From: Pyxicephalus adspersus | Taxonomy: Eukaryota; Chordata; Amphibia; Anura; Pyxicephalidae | Length of the DNA stretch: 64,000 nucleotides | Direction: 5' to 3' | Assembly (NCBI RefSeq): GCF_032062135.1 | Contig: NC_092858.1 | Span: 171,081,347-171,145,346 of the forward strand | Part shown: positions 22,048 to 33,042 of the stretch, in pieces | Layout of the letters: every line of letters begins with the position of its first letter | How positions within the stretch are numbered: position 1 is the stretch's first letter | The notes under the pieces: model-generated | The model's input: the letters and a program-made list of their open reading frames with translations, nothing else | What the model was told of the DNA's origin: nothing | Databases searched by the model: none | Made by a program: the position numbers and the translations under genes

Positions 22048-22750
22048 ACGTGTTTGTATGTGTTTTGGCATGTGCTGTGCTGCCATGCTCCATCAATGGT
22101 ACGGCCATGTGGCAATGGGTGAGAAATATTTTCTCTTGCCTTCAGCAGACTGGATTGAGTGAAATGCATTCCTGCAGATCAAAAGGTCAATTACGACAAC
22201 AGAAGTGGAAATGCCTTGGTGTTCTTGGTTTCTATAGTGGATTTCTTTACAACTACTTCTATACCTGGAGCTTTTTTGAGAACTAATCATAGCTCAGGAA
22301 TAGCAAGTTCTGAATGCAACAATTTCCATTTACATCTCATTAATAATATATTTAACAATCAGCCCAGCACCTAACAAGTTCATCTAAATCTTGTGTGGTA
22401 ACAAAGAGCTTAGCGAGGGGTGCATGTAACAATTAGAAAGCGTTTATTGATAACATGCTATATGCGTTTGGTATGCTGTGGGAATAATAATAGCTGTGCT
22501 AGCAGTTCAATAATAAACTATAAATATTTATATGATAGAAATCAAGAGTCATCCGCACGGATTACAACTTTGTTTTCTACACGCATTACCTCAAGTATGA
22601 ACGATCAAAAGCTATAGAATATCAATGCGCTTCTCGGGTTTCAGCAGCCGCTGATTAGTTTCAACAAATATGATGAGTTTCCACATCTATGGACAGCTGG
22701 AAATTCTTTGTATGAGTTACCTTTTAAAGGTGAGAAACTGTAACACAAAA
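22048..22750. other. Low-repeat interval
   Basis: No coding motif or transposon recognised. Composition is even, with TAAT-rich stretches; possibly single-copy intronic DNA. Confidence 0.35.
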
Positions 22751-23090
22751 CAGAATCAAATTCAAGCTCTGGTGCATTGCCTTCAAATCCCTCCACAATT
22801 CTCAACAGTTCATGCCCCACTTACCTTTCTGACCTGATAGAAAAATACCCCCTAGCTGCTCTCTTTGCTCCTACAATGACCTACTAATGACTTCCTCACG
22901 CATACCCTCATCACACGCACGGCTCCAAGACTTTTCTAGAGCTGCCTCAATTCTCTGGAATGGTCTTCCTCTTCCTTTTGGGCTTTCTCCTACTTTCTGC
23001 TAAATTAAAAGAGCCCTCTTGAAAATAAGCCTTCTTTTCACCCTCACCTACCCGTCTTTTTCCCTCTCCAACGGTCTCAATCTCCTGCTA
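22751..23090 (+). mobile_element. L2-like LINE fragment (ORF2 C-terminus)
   Basis: AGAATCAAATTCAAGCTCTG, TTGCCTTCAAATCCCTCCAC, TTACCTTTCTGACCTGATAG and TCTCTGGAATGGTCTTCCTC match the longer copy at 57681-58396. Translation shows decayed RT-tail residues including A-A-S-I-L-W-N-G-L-P. It stops before the 3'-UTR tail. Confidence 0.85.
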
Positions 23091-24149
23091 TAGTTTTTGG
23101 CTATGAATTTTTAGCTTTCGGTAGTTTTACAATGCAAGCAACAGAATGTTCCTAAGTGTACCTTCAGAATGGTCCAACCGGTCCTTTGTACATCTGCAGA
23201 GGCTCGTGTATTAGATGCTGACTTCCCCAAAATCCTCCATATAGTTTCCATTTTAAGACCTGGAATTTTACTCATCACTCAGTGCCATCCATCCCTTTCT
23301 GTTGAGATTACCAAGGTTGCTTTGTTGGGCTGAGAATTGTTAGACTTGCATCTTTGTTCCACTGTGCCATTCACAAAATTCTAATAATAAATCTGAATAT
23401 ATTATCGAGGACTTTTAAGGCACCTCTGTTAATTAAATCACAGTGTCTCATTCATCTTTCTTAAAACAATATTATATTTATACAATAAAAAATGTATGAA
23501 TATAAGTTCAAGTACAATTTCAGCCCCAATATCTTTGACGCCTTTCACAAATTCTGTTTCTTCAGGAATCACAGGACTGACCTTAAAGTGAATTGATGAA
23601 CCCATCTCTTATAAATACATCATTCAAAGCATTAACTATCATATTGTTGCAATACAGAAGGGTCTGAAATGGATCACATAGGTTACCAATGGGGTTCAGC
23701 AATAACCTATTCATCATTGGAATGATTGAGGAGTTCAAAACAAAGCACTCATCTAACATTACCCCATAGTTGGTCATGAATCTTGTCCACTTGTGCCACC
23801 ATATGTTCAGTTCTCACTTGTTCTCCCGATGGGTAATCCCAAACATTAGCAAGCTCACGTAAGCTCACGTTTACACTTTTAGGTATCACCAACCTGCTGA
23901 TTAGATTGCAATCATAGTATTGATTTTCTGTCCATGAGGTAAAACGTGACACAGTAAGCTGAAATAGTAATACATGACTGCTGGAAAGGAGCGGAGGGAA
24001 TCCGCTATGAGGTGTCACCTGTTTGGAAGCTCTAAGTCTACTGAGGTTGCTGACATCACATCCAAGATGGCGACACCCAGTAGAAGGCTTTTGGATGTCT
24101 ACACCAATAAGGCTTTTACAGGTAAATAATTTGCATAAAATGTGGTAAA
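23091..24149. other. Non-coding interval with possible foldback relic
   Basis: A minus-strand open frame of 135 codons (23749-24156) has no recognisable domain. Read on the minus strand, CCTGAAGAAACAGAATTTGT then GAAAGGCGTCAAAG near 23540-23570 recalls the AACGCGTCAG motif of the 20.06-kb foldback, so part may be a decayed relative. Confidence 0.35.
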
Positions 24150-24600
24150 TAAACATGTGTCCAGCAAGGATTTAAAGTAATAAGGCAATTAGGGTCCCTA
24201 TGTTGGTTAGAATTGAATGGCAGAAAAAAATCTCTTCCAATTACTAACAAAAGGTAATAAAATAACTAACAACTTTTTATTATATTCCCGTCTCCAGCCA
24301 GAGGAATTTGTTTATTTTTAGAAACGGTGAAGGATCGGAGCCTTTTGCTTGTTTTACCGCCGTCTTTGGCCTCTCTCGGATGGACATGAAAGAACAAAAA
24401 CACATTTTTACAACATCTCATAATGTTTTTATTGCTGTATTTTACTGTACTAGTGACAACTGGTTCTTCATTTCTTGTACAGTCATTACAGAGATAAAAA
24501 GTGAGGGAAAATCTTCTCAATGGGGTCACAGAGAAAAATAAAGACCTAAGTGATTAAAGCAGGAGGGGTTAGATCCAAATGTAAAGCCAAGATAGATATT
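24150..24600 (+). mobile_element. Interspersed repeat K, copy 3
   Basis: AAATCTTCTCAATGGGGTCA, CAGAGAAAAATAAAGACC and AGGAGGGGTTAGATCC match the K blocks at 14640-14700. Boundaries are approximate. Confidence 0.5.
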
Positions 24601-25002
24601 TTATGTAGGCTGTACACTGGAAATAAATGTATAAATGGAAAACGATTGATATCTCACATATATTGATTATATTGAACATTATATATCTTCTTAAGGAGCT
24701 AATTCGATACTACGCGGCCCCTGGCTCCGTAATGTAAGAAGTGGTCCCCAACGGCGAATAGGATTTTTTTATTGTCGTGGGTCGGAACCATCGGCGGGCG
24801 CAATAAGCTGGAAGGTGTATGCTCTATCGCCGTTTTTGAAATTTCGATTAGATTTGATGTTTATATTGATTCTAACATTAAATCTATTATTAATATCAAC
24901 CAGTGTATAGCCAGCAGTAAAGTACAAGGGCTCTGTATAGAAGATGAGCAGAAGATGAATGTTGAGGACTCCAGGAAGCACTCACAATGAAATCGAGTAC
25001 CA

Positions 25003-25228
25003 GCAGTGGCCCAGAGGTTAGCACTCCGGCCTTTGCAGCGCTCGGTCCCAGGTTCCAATCTCGGCCAGGAGTCTATCTGCATGTAGTTTGCAGGTTCTCC
25101 TGTGTTTGTGTGGGTTTCCTTCCACGTTCCAAAAACACGCACTTAGGTTAATTGGCTTTAAACTGTAATTTTGACTATGGTGGGGACATTAGATTGTGTT
25201 GGCGCTAAATTCTGTGTAATAATACCGG
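25003..25228 (+). mobile_element. V-SINE copy, internally deleted
   Basis: The head AGCAGTGGCCCAGAGGTTAG, CGGCCTTTGCAGCGCTCGGT and V-domain GTTTGCAGGTTCTCCTGTG are present. Most of the body between ATTAGATTGTG and TTGGCGCTAAATTCTGTG is deleted. Confidence 0.88.
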
Positions 25229-25371
25229 AAAAAACTGTGCTAAATCTTGATGTAAAGAGTTACATCCTAAAAACAAAAAAGATACACCAACACACTTCCT
25301 CAAGCCCTAAAGTTGTTACAAAAAAAATGATATGGTCTGAGTTCAGAAAAAGTTTAAACATATTAAGATGG

Positions 25372-25662
25372 AAATAAACTTCCACTTTCAAAATTTGCAA
25401 CCAGGCAGGCCTATTGTAGGAAGAGACAGGCGATGTCCCTTGTGATAAAACATGCGCAGCTGCTTGATCGCTCTCTTCAACTGTCATAATTGCTGAGCTG
25501 CAAAGGCATTAGTAACCGGGATACTTGGTGTATCTTAAACTTCTTGCACCTGCACGTGAGGTACATCATCCTGGCAAGGACGAAACAAAGAAGTGAAGAA
25601 AATGGCACCACCTGTATTGGAACAGTGACTGGTGATTGTTAAAGGGTTTAGTTCTGCATTAA
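25372..25662 (+). mobile_element. T-2 TTAA MITE copy
   Basis: AACCAGGCAGGCCTATTGTA, GGACAGGCGATGTCCCTT-like sequence (GACAGGCGATGTCCCTTGTG), TCTTCAACTGTCATAATTG and the end GGGTTTAGTTCTGCATTAA match the T-2 copies at 26443 and 47221. The right TTAA is at 25659-25662; the left end is worn. Confidence 0.7.
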
Positions 25663-26442
25663 CATTACCATCCAGGTATGAGGTGCAGGTTCCAGTCTTT
25701 ATCTTTGTCTGGTACTCCCATTACTCTTAGAAGTAAAACAAAAATGTTAAATCTTTCCAGCTGTGCCTAAAAACAAAATCAACATTTTTAAGCTTAAGTG
25801 CTACAGTGGAGATTTATGATCAAGCAATCCACTTCTGAATCTGAACTGAAGACGCCCATTACGCCAAAACAATCTGTCCGTGGACATTTAATAAACTGTC
25901 ATGTGATTTACTTCAGTGGAATTAATTGAAACATCAATAAAGGTAAAAGGGCACCTACGGACCACAAGTTAGCAATCTGCCTGGGGAAATAAGTGGTGAT
26001 ACTATATATCAGGCACGTGTTACCCTGGGGTGTAAAATCAATTTTACTGACTGATCCAATTTTTACATCAGGAAGAGAGTGGACGTTAATCAGAAGTCAT
26101 TTGTCTGACTCAGTTGCAGCCCCTAATTGCATTTTACCTTGTAGGAGAGTTTTTCTTGCCTTTCTTAGCATTTTTGTTACATGTTTGTTGCTTTCGGCAA
26201 GTTACGGCACCGCATCTCGCGGCTTGGTAAACATGATGAGTAATTGTATGTTTTCTTCTAGCACCACATCAAGAAGTGTTTGATTTGCTATGGCAGTGTA
26301 AGCGTGATCTCATCTTATTCATACATTAAGCTTTGCTTTGGCGCTATTACCCGATATCAAGCTGTCCATCAACATTTTAATTTTCACCAACTATAATTTT
26401 CCAACCGATTTAAAGTATAATTGAACTGCTTAGGAAAAAAGC
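25663..26442. other. Non-coding interval
   Basis: No confident repeat. TGAAGACGCCCATTACGCC at 25848 resembles the GAAACGCG-type foldback motif. Remaining sequence unrecognised. Confidence 0.35.
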
Positions 26443-26725
26443 TTAAAGTGAAAGTAAAGCTCAACTTTAAAAAAATTGACAGGGCTTTTTTTTGCAGAAA
26501 GGAAGAAGTGATGCCCTTCTGCAATATGTATTCTTACCTGCCAGATCGCTCCCTGGACTATCAAAAAAGCTGAGATTGCCGGCAATGAATCTTATGTTAT
26601 GCCAGCCTAGACAATCAAGATAGCTGAAGATCGTTTGTGGGAAGAGAAGAAGGAAGAAGATGGAGGTGCCCTGCAAATGAATGGAGACAGGCGAGTATAG
26701 TGGTTTTTGTTTTGTTCTGCTTTAA
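26443..26725 (+). mobile_element. T-2 TTAA MITE copy
   Basis: TTAA bounds both ends (26443-26446 and 26722-26725): TTAAAGTGAAAGTAAAGC at left and GTTTTGTTCTGCTTTAA at right. The interior has GAAGTGATGCCCTTCTGCAA and GAAGAAGATGGAGGTGCCCT. TTAA target and AAAG start fit T2/Kolobok-type MITEs. Confidence 0.8.
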
Positions 26726-26889
26726 ATCTCCAGCTCTGTGCAAAACTTCAGTGTTTGTGCACTTTGGGGATATTTTCTCTCACTTCCTGTACCAGTAATA
26801 GTAAATCAGTGATTAAGTGATAGAAATAGAGAACCAGCCCTAACTGTGCTTCAGTTGGGTTTTATCTCACTGTGTATGTCATCTCAATG

Positions 26890-27106
26890 GTCTTGATTTA
26901 TTAAAGCTCTCCAAAGCTGGAGAGGATACACTTTTATCAGTGAACCTGGGCGATCCAGCAAACCTGGAATTGATTTCGTAAAAGTCATTAGCTATTTGTT
27001 AGCAAATGTTTTCATTTCTAGACCAGATCCATTTTGCTTGATCACCCAGCAACATTGATGAAAGTGTATCCTCTCCAGCCTTGGAGAGCTTTTATAAATC
27101 AGGCCC
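26890..27106 (+). mobile_element. FB-1 palindromic MITE, near-complete
   Basis: It reads CTTGATTTATTAAAGCTCTC at the left and CCTTGGAGAGCTTTTATAAATC at the right, with long inverted arms through GGAGAGGATACACTTTTATC and GATGAAAGTGTATCCTCTCC. The loop contains TTGTTAGCAAATG. Confidence 0.88.
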
Positions 27107-27622
27107 ATTGTATCTAGACCCAGACAGTCATATTCCCCTTATTCTTTGTTTTTGTAAACAAAATAGCGTACCTAAACTCAGAATTGTCACTTTACATAAA
27201 AGGGTAGATAACGCTTTTTATTTAACCACCTGGGCGTTACACTGAGGTCTAGATTTCTGTTCCAAAAAAAGCGTTACACTGTTTTTCATGAAATTTTTTT
27301 TTTTAAATTGTAGACCTGTAACTTACAGAAATATGTCCGAACAAGGGTTCTAGTAGATATCATGAATATAAAAAATGTTTGAAACACACAATCATGTAAA
27401 AAAAAAATTACTTTTAATAAAATTAAATAAAAGACACAAAAAATCAGCTTAAACAAGAATACACAAATAAATGAAAAATACTGAAAATGCGATAATTCGG
27501 TATACTGTATAGTAATATATTTTTCTAAAACACCTCCCTAGTGTCCGTCACATACCTATAGACAAAACCACATAAATATATTTTCTATTATTGACGTCAT
27601 CACACATGGAGGGAGAAGAAGC

Positions 27623-27936
27623 CGGTGGCTCAGGGGTTAGCACTCCAGCCTTTGCAGCGCTAGGTCCTGGGTTTGAATCCCACCCAGGACATATATCTGC
27701 ATTGAGTTTGCAGGTTCTCTTTGTGTGGGTTTCCTCCCACACCCCAAAAACATGCAGTTAAGTTAATTGGCTTCCCCCTAGAAAAAAATTGACCTTAGAC
27801 TACATTAACCACATATGACTATTAGTAGGGACATTAGATTGTGAGCTCCTTTGAGGGACAGTTAGTGATACGACTATGAACTTTGTACAGCGCTGTGTAA
27901 TATGATGGCACTATATAAATACTGTATAATAATAAA
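27623..27936 (+). mobile_element. V-SINE inserted in T-3
   Basis: GGTGGCTCAGGGGTTAGCAC, GCCTTTGCAGCGCTAGGTCC, TTTGTGTGGGTTTCCTCCCA, GGGACATTAGATTGTGAGCT, CAGCGCTGTGTAATATGATG and an ATAAATACTGTATAATAAT tail give a nearly complete copy. AAGCC on both sides is a possible 5-bp target duplication. Confidence 0.92.
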
Positions 27937-28019
27937 AGCCAGCCGGCTTCTTCTTCCCGGAGAGGACGGAGGACGCTGGAACACGACCGATGGACGATCG
28001 CAGCGGGACCAGGTAAGTG

Positions 28020-28083
28020 ATCGATAAACCCGAACTTTTCTCACTGTATTTTCATACAGTGAGAAAAGTTCGGGTTTATCGAT
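28020..28083. repeat. Perfect 29-bp inverted repeat with 6-nt loop
   Basis: The arms 28020-28048 and 28055-28083 (starting ATCGATAAACCCGAAC) are exact reverse complements around TTTTCA. It lies inside T-3, just left of its right end. Confidence 0.98.
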
Positions 28084-28134
28084 AATTGTAACTTTTTGAA
28101 GCCCGTACCAAGGTCGGGCTTAACGGTCGGGTGG

Positions 28135-28575
28135 TTAAAGTAAAAATTCTATTTGTGTGTTTTTTTTTTTTTTTAAATGATACAGCATAACCCCCCTTAT
28201 TTTTGTTCGCCTATGCGATTAAGAATGAATGGGAGCTCAGAGCCTCCTGGGATACCTACGTCATGCATCACGGGAGGCTCTTGGCTGCTCCTTTTGCAGC
28301 TCTTTGGCCAAAAGGGAATGAAATTACCCATCTCTTGCATGCGCAGTGTTGCATGGCAAGTTTTTCCCTATATTCGTCATCTGATCTCGCGCCTGCGTCG
28401 GGTGACGTAGGAAGAAGAACCTGGAACAACAGAGAGAAGATGCACAGACGATGATACCAGACGATGTAGGACCCGATGGAAGAACCCTCCGGACGGATTG
28501 ACTGCTCTGCGGGATTGAATGTAAGTGTATATTTTTTTGTGTTTTTGGTAGTTTTTGGGTTTATTTTCTCTTTAA
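28135..28575 (+). mobile_element. T-1 TTAA MITE sharing a TTAA with T-3
   Basis: It begins at the same TTAA (28135-28138) that ends T-3 and ends TTTCTCTTTAA at 28575. The interior carries GATACCTACGTCATGCATCA, TTGCATGCGCAGTGTTGCAT, ATCTCGCGCCTGCGTCGGGT and GGATTGAATGTAAGTGTATA, as in the full copy at 55585. CpG and GC content are high for the window. Confidence 0.85.
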
Positions 28576-29573
28576 ATCTCCTCAATAAAGACACGGACAG
28601 AAATTAAATCCTTGCAGTTGTGCTATCCCTCCTTTATGTTACACAAAACTGCAACAACTAGCTGGATTTGTCCTTTAAAACTCAGATTATGCAGGATTAT
28701 ATTAAAAGGTTACAGCTGAGCTCCTTGCAGGACAGACTCTTTGCACATGTGTGGCTCTAAAGCTGGTTAAGCTCACACTGTGTGTAATGGCTCTTTTGTG
28801 CCAACACTTACAGTAGCATCATGGCACCACCAGCAGGGTTCAGCCACTAAACCTTAAACCACGGCGAGATCTTTATCCTTGAAGTGGTGCATCCCAAAAT
28901 ACAAGTACTCGCTAAGCGCATTGCATATGTATTACCAAATGTTGACTTCTTGCCTGGAGCTCGCTCGGTGTCTATTAAACACGATGCCGCTACTTTATAT
29001 TTTTAAAAAGCTGAGAAAACAATGAGTGTTAACAGTCTTTCACTGCAGGTAGTTTGCTGAGGCGAAAGGTCACCCAGTCTCACCACCTTCTTCTCAGAGC
29101 CGCCAGGGAAAGAGAGAGAGACAGCGCAAACTCTACAGCGGGGAAATTACTGCAGCCGCCGTCTCATCACCACCCCGGCTTGCTAGGTGGCTGAACAGAA
29201 TGCTAATAAGCCTAAGAGTACGTCAATGGAGAAAAAGCCGTCTGCGTACTTATAAGCAGCTGAATCTAATCAGAAGATGTGTGGGGAGCTTGATTTGTCC
29301 TCCAACATCACAATGGGGTCAATACAATAAAGGAATATTAGCAAAATTGTTATGTCCTTGCAAGATATATTTCACTCAGTTTAGTAAATGAGATGGAGCT
29401 TTGTTGACTTCAACTATCCAATCATATGCAAGGTGAACTATCACCACATTCACCAAGTGAAACCCAAGTGATAATTTACCTTGGTAAAGGAACAGCTGAA
29501 ATGTCAGTGTTCTCCCCAGACGCAATGATTGTGAAAAAAGAATCTCAAGTAATCTTACAAAGCAATATGTAAC
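28576..29573. other. Low-repeat interval
   Basis: No recognised elements. The part at 29040-29300 is balanced in composition and may be single-copy DNA. No splice-bounded ORF with a known motif. Confidence 0.35.
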
Positions 29574-29868
29574 AGTCCCAGGTTTAAATCTCAGCCAGGA
29601 CACTATCTGCATGGAGTTTGTAGGTTCTCCCCGTGTTTGTGTGGGTTTCCTCCGGGTACTCCGGTTTCCTCCCACACCCCAAAATCATGTTGTTATGTTA
29701 ATTGGCTTCCTCCTAAAGTTGACCTTAGACTGTATTAGTGACATATGACCATGGTAGGGACATTAGATTGTGAGCTCTTTTGAGGGACAGCTAGTGACAT
29801 GACTATGGACTTTGTACAGCACTGCCTAGTATGTTGGTGCTATAAAAAATTCTATGTAATAATAATAT
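29574..29868 (+). mobile_element. V-SINE copy
   Basis: The V-domain is very well preserved, including CTCCGGGTACTCCGGTTTCC, which some copies lack. Head truncated at GTCCCAGGTTTAAATCTCAG. Tail TAGTATGTTGGTGCTATA. Confidence 0.92.
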
Positions 29869-30653
29869 GGAATGGTAAACCACAAAGCACTCAAAGTGTA
29901 CAAACATGTAAAATATTGCAGGTTGCATTCTTCACATGGAGCTAGCAGGTGACCTGACTGTTAACTTACTTCCTCTGACTTAGGGTGACAACATTTACCC
30001 ACCGTGCTTCTTCTATGCATTGAAATACAGAAATTGTGTTTGGACTACAGAATAACTCCCCCTAATAATACTGGAATTTCTAGCAGGATCGCAGGTATTT
30101 ATATGCACTTGTCAATCACATGTAACAAAGAGCTTTCAATGGTTTAATAAACAGACCACATTGGAGCCAATAAGGTAAGTACACCATTATGGTGCGATTC
30201 GAACACACAGCACAAAGCCTATTTATGTATAACCCCCTCTTTATTTGGATTGCAATACCACTTCTAGGTTTCGCAAGATGAAAGGTGCTGCGTGATGGAG
30301 TTGTCATGACAACCTTTTTATTCTAGTAATTTCTGTCAATTTTCTTAACTGCTATAAAAATAAAATAAACTAATACTGTAAAAGATGAAGATTAGAAAAT
30401 AAAGGTTGCGTGGATTTAAGCTTGCTTGTGTACTGCTGGATCGATCGCCCTCAACTCCTGCAGCCTCATTCACACTAATTGTGATTCTTTATGGAGAATT
30501 GTGTTAAGTTTACAAAAGATTTTTATTGACTGGAATGGCCAAATGAAGGACGATGCAAGGGGTGGACTCGGCTCCTTTGTTTTGTGAGAGGAAGAATTAA
30601 ATGACAGCTTCCTATTACATAAAACAAACAAAAAAACAAACAAAAAAACAAAG

Positions 30654-30962
30654 CTGGCACCATGGCTCAGTGGTTAGCACTCTGGCCTTTGCCCTGCTAG
30701 GTCCCAGGTTCAAATCTCGGCCAGGACACTATTTGCATGGAGTTTGCAGGTTCTCCCTGTGTTTGCATGGGTTTCCTCCAAAGATATGTTCCAAAAATTG
30801 TGCAGTTAGGTTAATTGCTTTCCCAAACTGACCCCGGATTGTATTAAAGACATTTGACAATGGTAGTGACATTAGATAGTGAGGGAAAATTGGTGACAGG
30901 ACTATGGACTTTGTACAGTGCTGTGTAATATGTCAGCACTAAAATACTATGTGATAAAAATA
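30654..30962 (+). mobile_element. V-SINE copy, full-length head
   Basis: TGGCACCATGGCTCAGTGGT, TAGCACTCTGGCCTTTGC and GGTCCCAGGTTCAAATCTCG show both tRNA-like promoter boxes. The V-domain and body follow, with tail TAATATGTCAGCACTAAAAT. An A-rich (AAAACAAACA)-type stretch lies directly upstream. Confidence 0.92.
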
Positions 30963-31609
30963 TCAGCATAATGACAGAAGTATAATTTGTAGAGGCAACA
31001 AAAAACACACAGATGTTTGTTGTTTCTTCACCTAAAACTAAGACGCATATATATATACATACAACCCAGTGCGGGACATAGCCAACAATGGGCCCCTGTG
31101 CAGAACTAACATGGGGACCCCTTGTGGCTTAGGAGGGATGAGCCCCCATAAAGTGGAACACTTTGCAGTTCCTGATGTCCACCCTTCCCTAGCAATGGCA
31201 GTTGACAGCACAAAAAAAGTATTTTTGCGCCCAGAACCTGTGATCAGTAATAAGTGCATCCCTGTGTTGGACTGTTCTGTGCATGCATCATCCATGTGCA
31301 AAGGTTTGTATGTTCCTGTGTACACTGTGTACATCTCTGCACATGCCACATACAAACACAGTACGTACATGATTGCAAGACAGGCTGTATAGTTGCCTCT
31401 ACTTCATTCCTCCATTGCTCAGTGGTCTTCAGCTTATCCAGTGCATGACCTGGCCCTTGGATTACACATTGACACTTGGATTTGGCTTCTGACCTGCTTC
31501 TAACTGAATTGACCCATTTGTTTACATTTACAGTTTACTAAGTTTTTTACCTTTGAACTTTTGAAAACTATTGAGCTGTTAAACTCTGTAAACAACACAA
31601 CATTTACAA
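30963..31609. other. Non-coding interval
   Basis: No recognised gene. Overlapping open frames on both strands at 31040-31390 look like chance. Confidence 0.35.
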
Positions 31610-31762
31610 TTGACATGGGCTAAGCAAATATGGACAAAAGGAGATTGCAAAAACGTTGGTTGGTCTGATGAGTCTAATTTTCTGCTGCAACATTTAGATG
31701 GTAGTGTCAGAATTTGGTGTCAACAATATGGAAGTGTTAATCCATCCTGCCTTCCCTATCAA
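31610..31762 (+). pseudogene. Tc1-like transposase relic, part 1
   Basis: The frame reads NVGWSDESNFLLQHLDGSVR and then IWCQQYGSVNPSCLP, the conserved W-S-D-E-S catalytic-core block (first catalytic Asp) of Tc1-family DDE transposases, with the following R-x-W block. It is cut by an M-1 MITE at 31764. Confidence 0.85.
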
Positions 31763-31763
31763 C

Positions 31764-31921
31764 CAGTGTTCTCCCCAGACCCTTTTAGGTGGGCGCACCA
31801 CCCAGCACTTTTCAGTAACCACCCGGCTGTTTTTGGGTAGTTACTTAAGAGTTGGGTCACCATACTGGGGCTGCCACACGCCTAAAGCTTCTTCCCACCT
31901 GGCCTAAAAAGCCTTCTTGAT
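31764..31921 (+). mobile_element. M-1 MITE inserted in the Tc1-like relic
   Basis: CAGTGTTCTCCCCAGACCCT, GCGCACCACCCAGCACTTTT and TTCTTCCCACCTGGCC; the last few bases of the element are missing where the L2 tail begins. Confidence 0.85.
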
Positions 31922-31996
31922 GGAACCCTATTTAATGTACAGCGCTGCGTAAAATGTTGGCGCTACATAAATCCTGTTTATTAATATTAATAATAA
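31922..31996 (+). mobile_element. L2-like LINE tail (75 bp)
   Basis: CCCTATTTAATGTACAGCGC, TGCGTAAAATGTTGGCGCTA and CATAAATCCTGTTTATTAAT, abutting the MITE on its left and the Tc1-like relic on its right. Confidence 0.85.
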
Positions 31997-32092
31997 CATG
32001 GATATCAACGTATCAACTAAGCATGGTTAAACTGCCACAGCCTATTGTTGCCGATCACGTCCATCCCTTTATGACCACATCTGATGGCTGCT
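31997..32092 (+). pseudogene. Tc1-like transposase relic, part 2
   Basis: The frame reads PIVADHVHPFMTTSDGC then stop. V-A-D-H-V-H-P-F-M-T-T lies just before the second catalytic Asp block in Tc1-like transposases; that block is lost here. It continues the relic broken at 31762. Confidence 0.8.
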
Positions 32093-32773
32093 AAATTACA
32101 AAATCTCAATTAATCTCTCTTTCTTTAAATCTTCTGTTTGGGGATTGGGGAGGTTACACCAAAGCATTTCCCTCCCTTCCATTTTCCACTCTGTGATTGC
32201 CTCTTTCGGCTTCCATGAGCCATACCAATAAAAGAAAAAATTTGATTTGGCTTTCTTAAAATGATTTAGTCAAAAGCCTGGATGGGACATCATAGATTCC
32301 CATCCCGCTTCTGCCTTGAAGCTTTCACCGGCGCCTCCGGTAAAGATAAAAAATAATTTCCAGAATACCTCCTGTTCCTTCGGCAAGAATGAAAAACTTA
32401 TAATGGAGCTACTAGGTCTAGGCAAAGAAAAAAAAAAGAAAAGGAAAACCCGGGGATAGCATGTGTGAAAATGTGCGATAGGAACAATCACTGACTGTTA
32501 ATACATTTACATAAGAAGTGTCACATTATTGTGTCAAACAGTCAATACATTTTAGGATTTCCATTTGACAGGCCAATTACTGTATTGTTCTCCTCATTAA
32601 ATACTTATCTTTGGTTCTGACTGTGATCTGTCAGAAGTCTGAAATTGGAGCTGTGGGAGCTGGGTACCAATGGCTATGAGGAAACCAAATAATGATAAAT
32701 TGAAATAATTGCTCCTGGTAAGTAAACCTATTCCTCTTTTTATCTTGTCAACAGTAGTGATTGCTTATAGGGT

Positions 32774-32776
<3 letters not shown>
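32093..32776. other. Non-coding interval
   Basis: Nothing recognised; includes an A-rich run at 32420-32440. Confidence 0.35.
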
Positions 32777-32809
<33 letters not shown>

Positions 32810-32816
32810 TATATAT
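32777..32816. repeat. (AT)n microsatellite
   Basis: An uninterrupted AT run with one AAA step, directly abutting an M-1 MITE. Confidence 0.95.
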
Positions 32817-32979
32817 CAGTGTTCTCCCTAGCCTCTTTTAGCTGGGCGTACCACCCGAACTCTTTAGTAACCACCCGGCTGTTTTAGGGTGGTTACTAAA
32901 GAGTTGGGCTACCATACAGGGGCTGCCACCCGCCTACAATTTCTTCCCACCCGGCTTAAAAAAAATCTTGGTTGAACAT

Positions 32980-32982
<3 letters not shown>
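32817..32982 (+). mobile_element. M-1 MITE copy between two microsatellites
   Basis: Full length: CAGTGTTCTCCCTAGCCTCT to GGTTGAACATTG. It is bounded left by (AT)n and right by (GT)n, so target preference or post-insertion expansion of the flanks is likely. Confidence 0.88.
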
Positions 32983-33010
<28 letters not shown>

Positions 33011-33042
33011 ATATATATATATATATAAATATATATATTTAT
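32981..33042. repeat. (GT)n(GTAT)n(AT)n compound microsatellite
   Basis: TGTGTGTG, then TATGTATG, then ATATATAT in succession. Confidence 0.95.

Larger units (their letters stand above)
27222..28138. mobile_element. T-3 TTAA MITE (TTTAACCACC ends) with nested SINE
   Basis: The left end TTAACCACCTGGGCGTTACA and the right end read inward TTAACCACCCGACCGTTAAG are inverted; TTAA lies at 27222-27225 and 28135-28138. The interior contains a perfect hairpin (28020-28083) and a V-SINE (27623-27936). Without the SINE the host reads AGAAGAAGCC then GGCTTCTTCTTC, itself a hairpin, so the SINE landed at a palindrome centre. Confidence 0.85.

Noticed and set aside
21020..22122. Long open frames across 21.0-22.1 kb on both strands
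   Set aside because: They run through 834 N and have no biological meaning.
23749..24156. 135-codon minus-strand open frame
   Set aside because: Starts at a non-ATG or weak start, has no recognisable motif, and overlaps a possible foldback relic.
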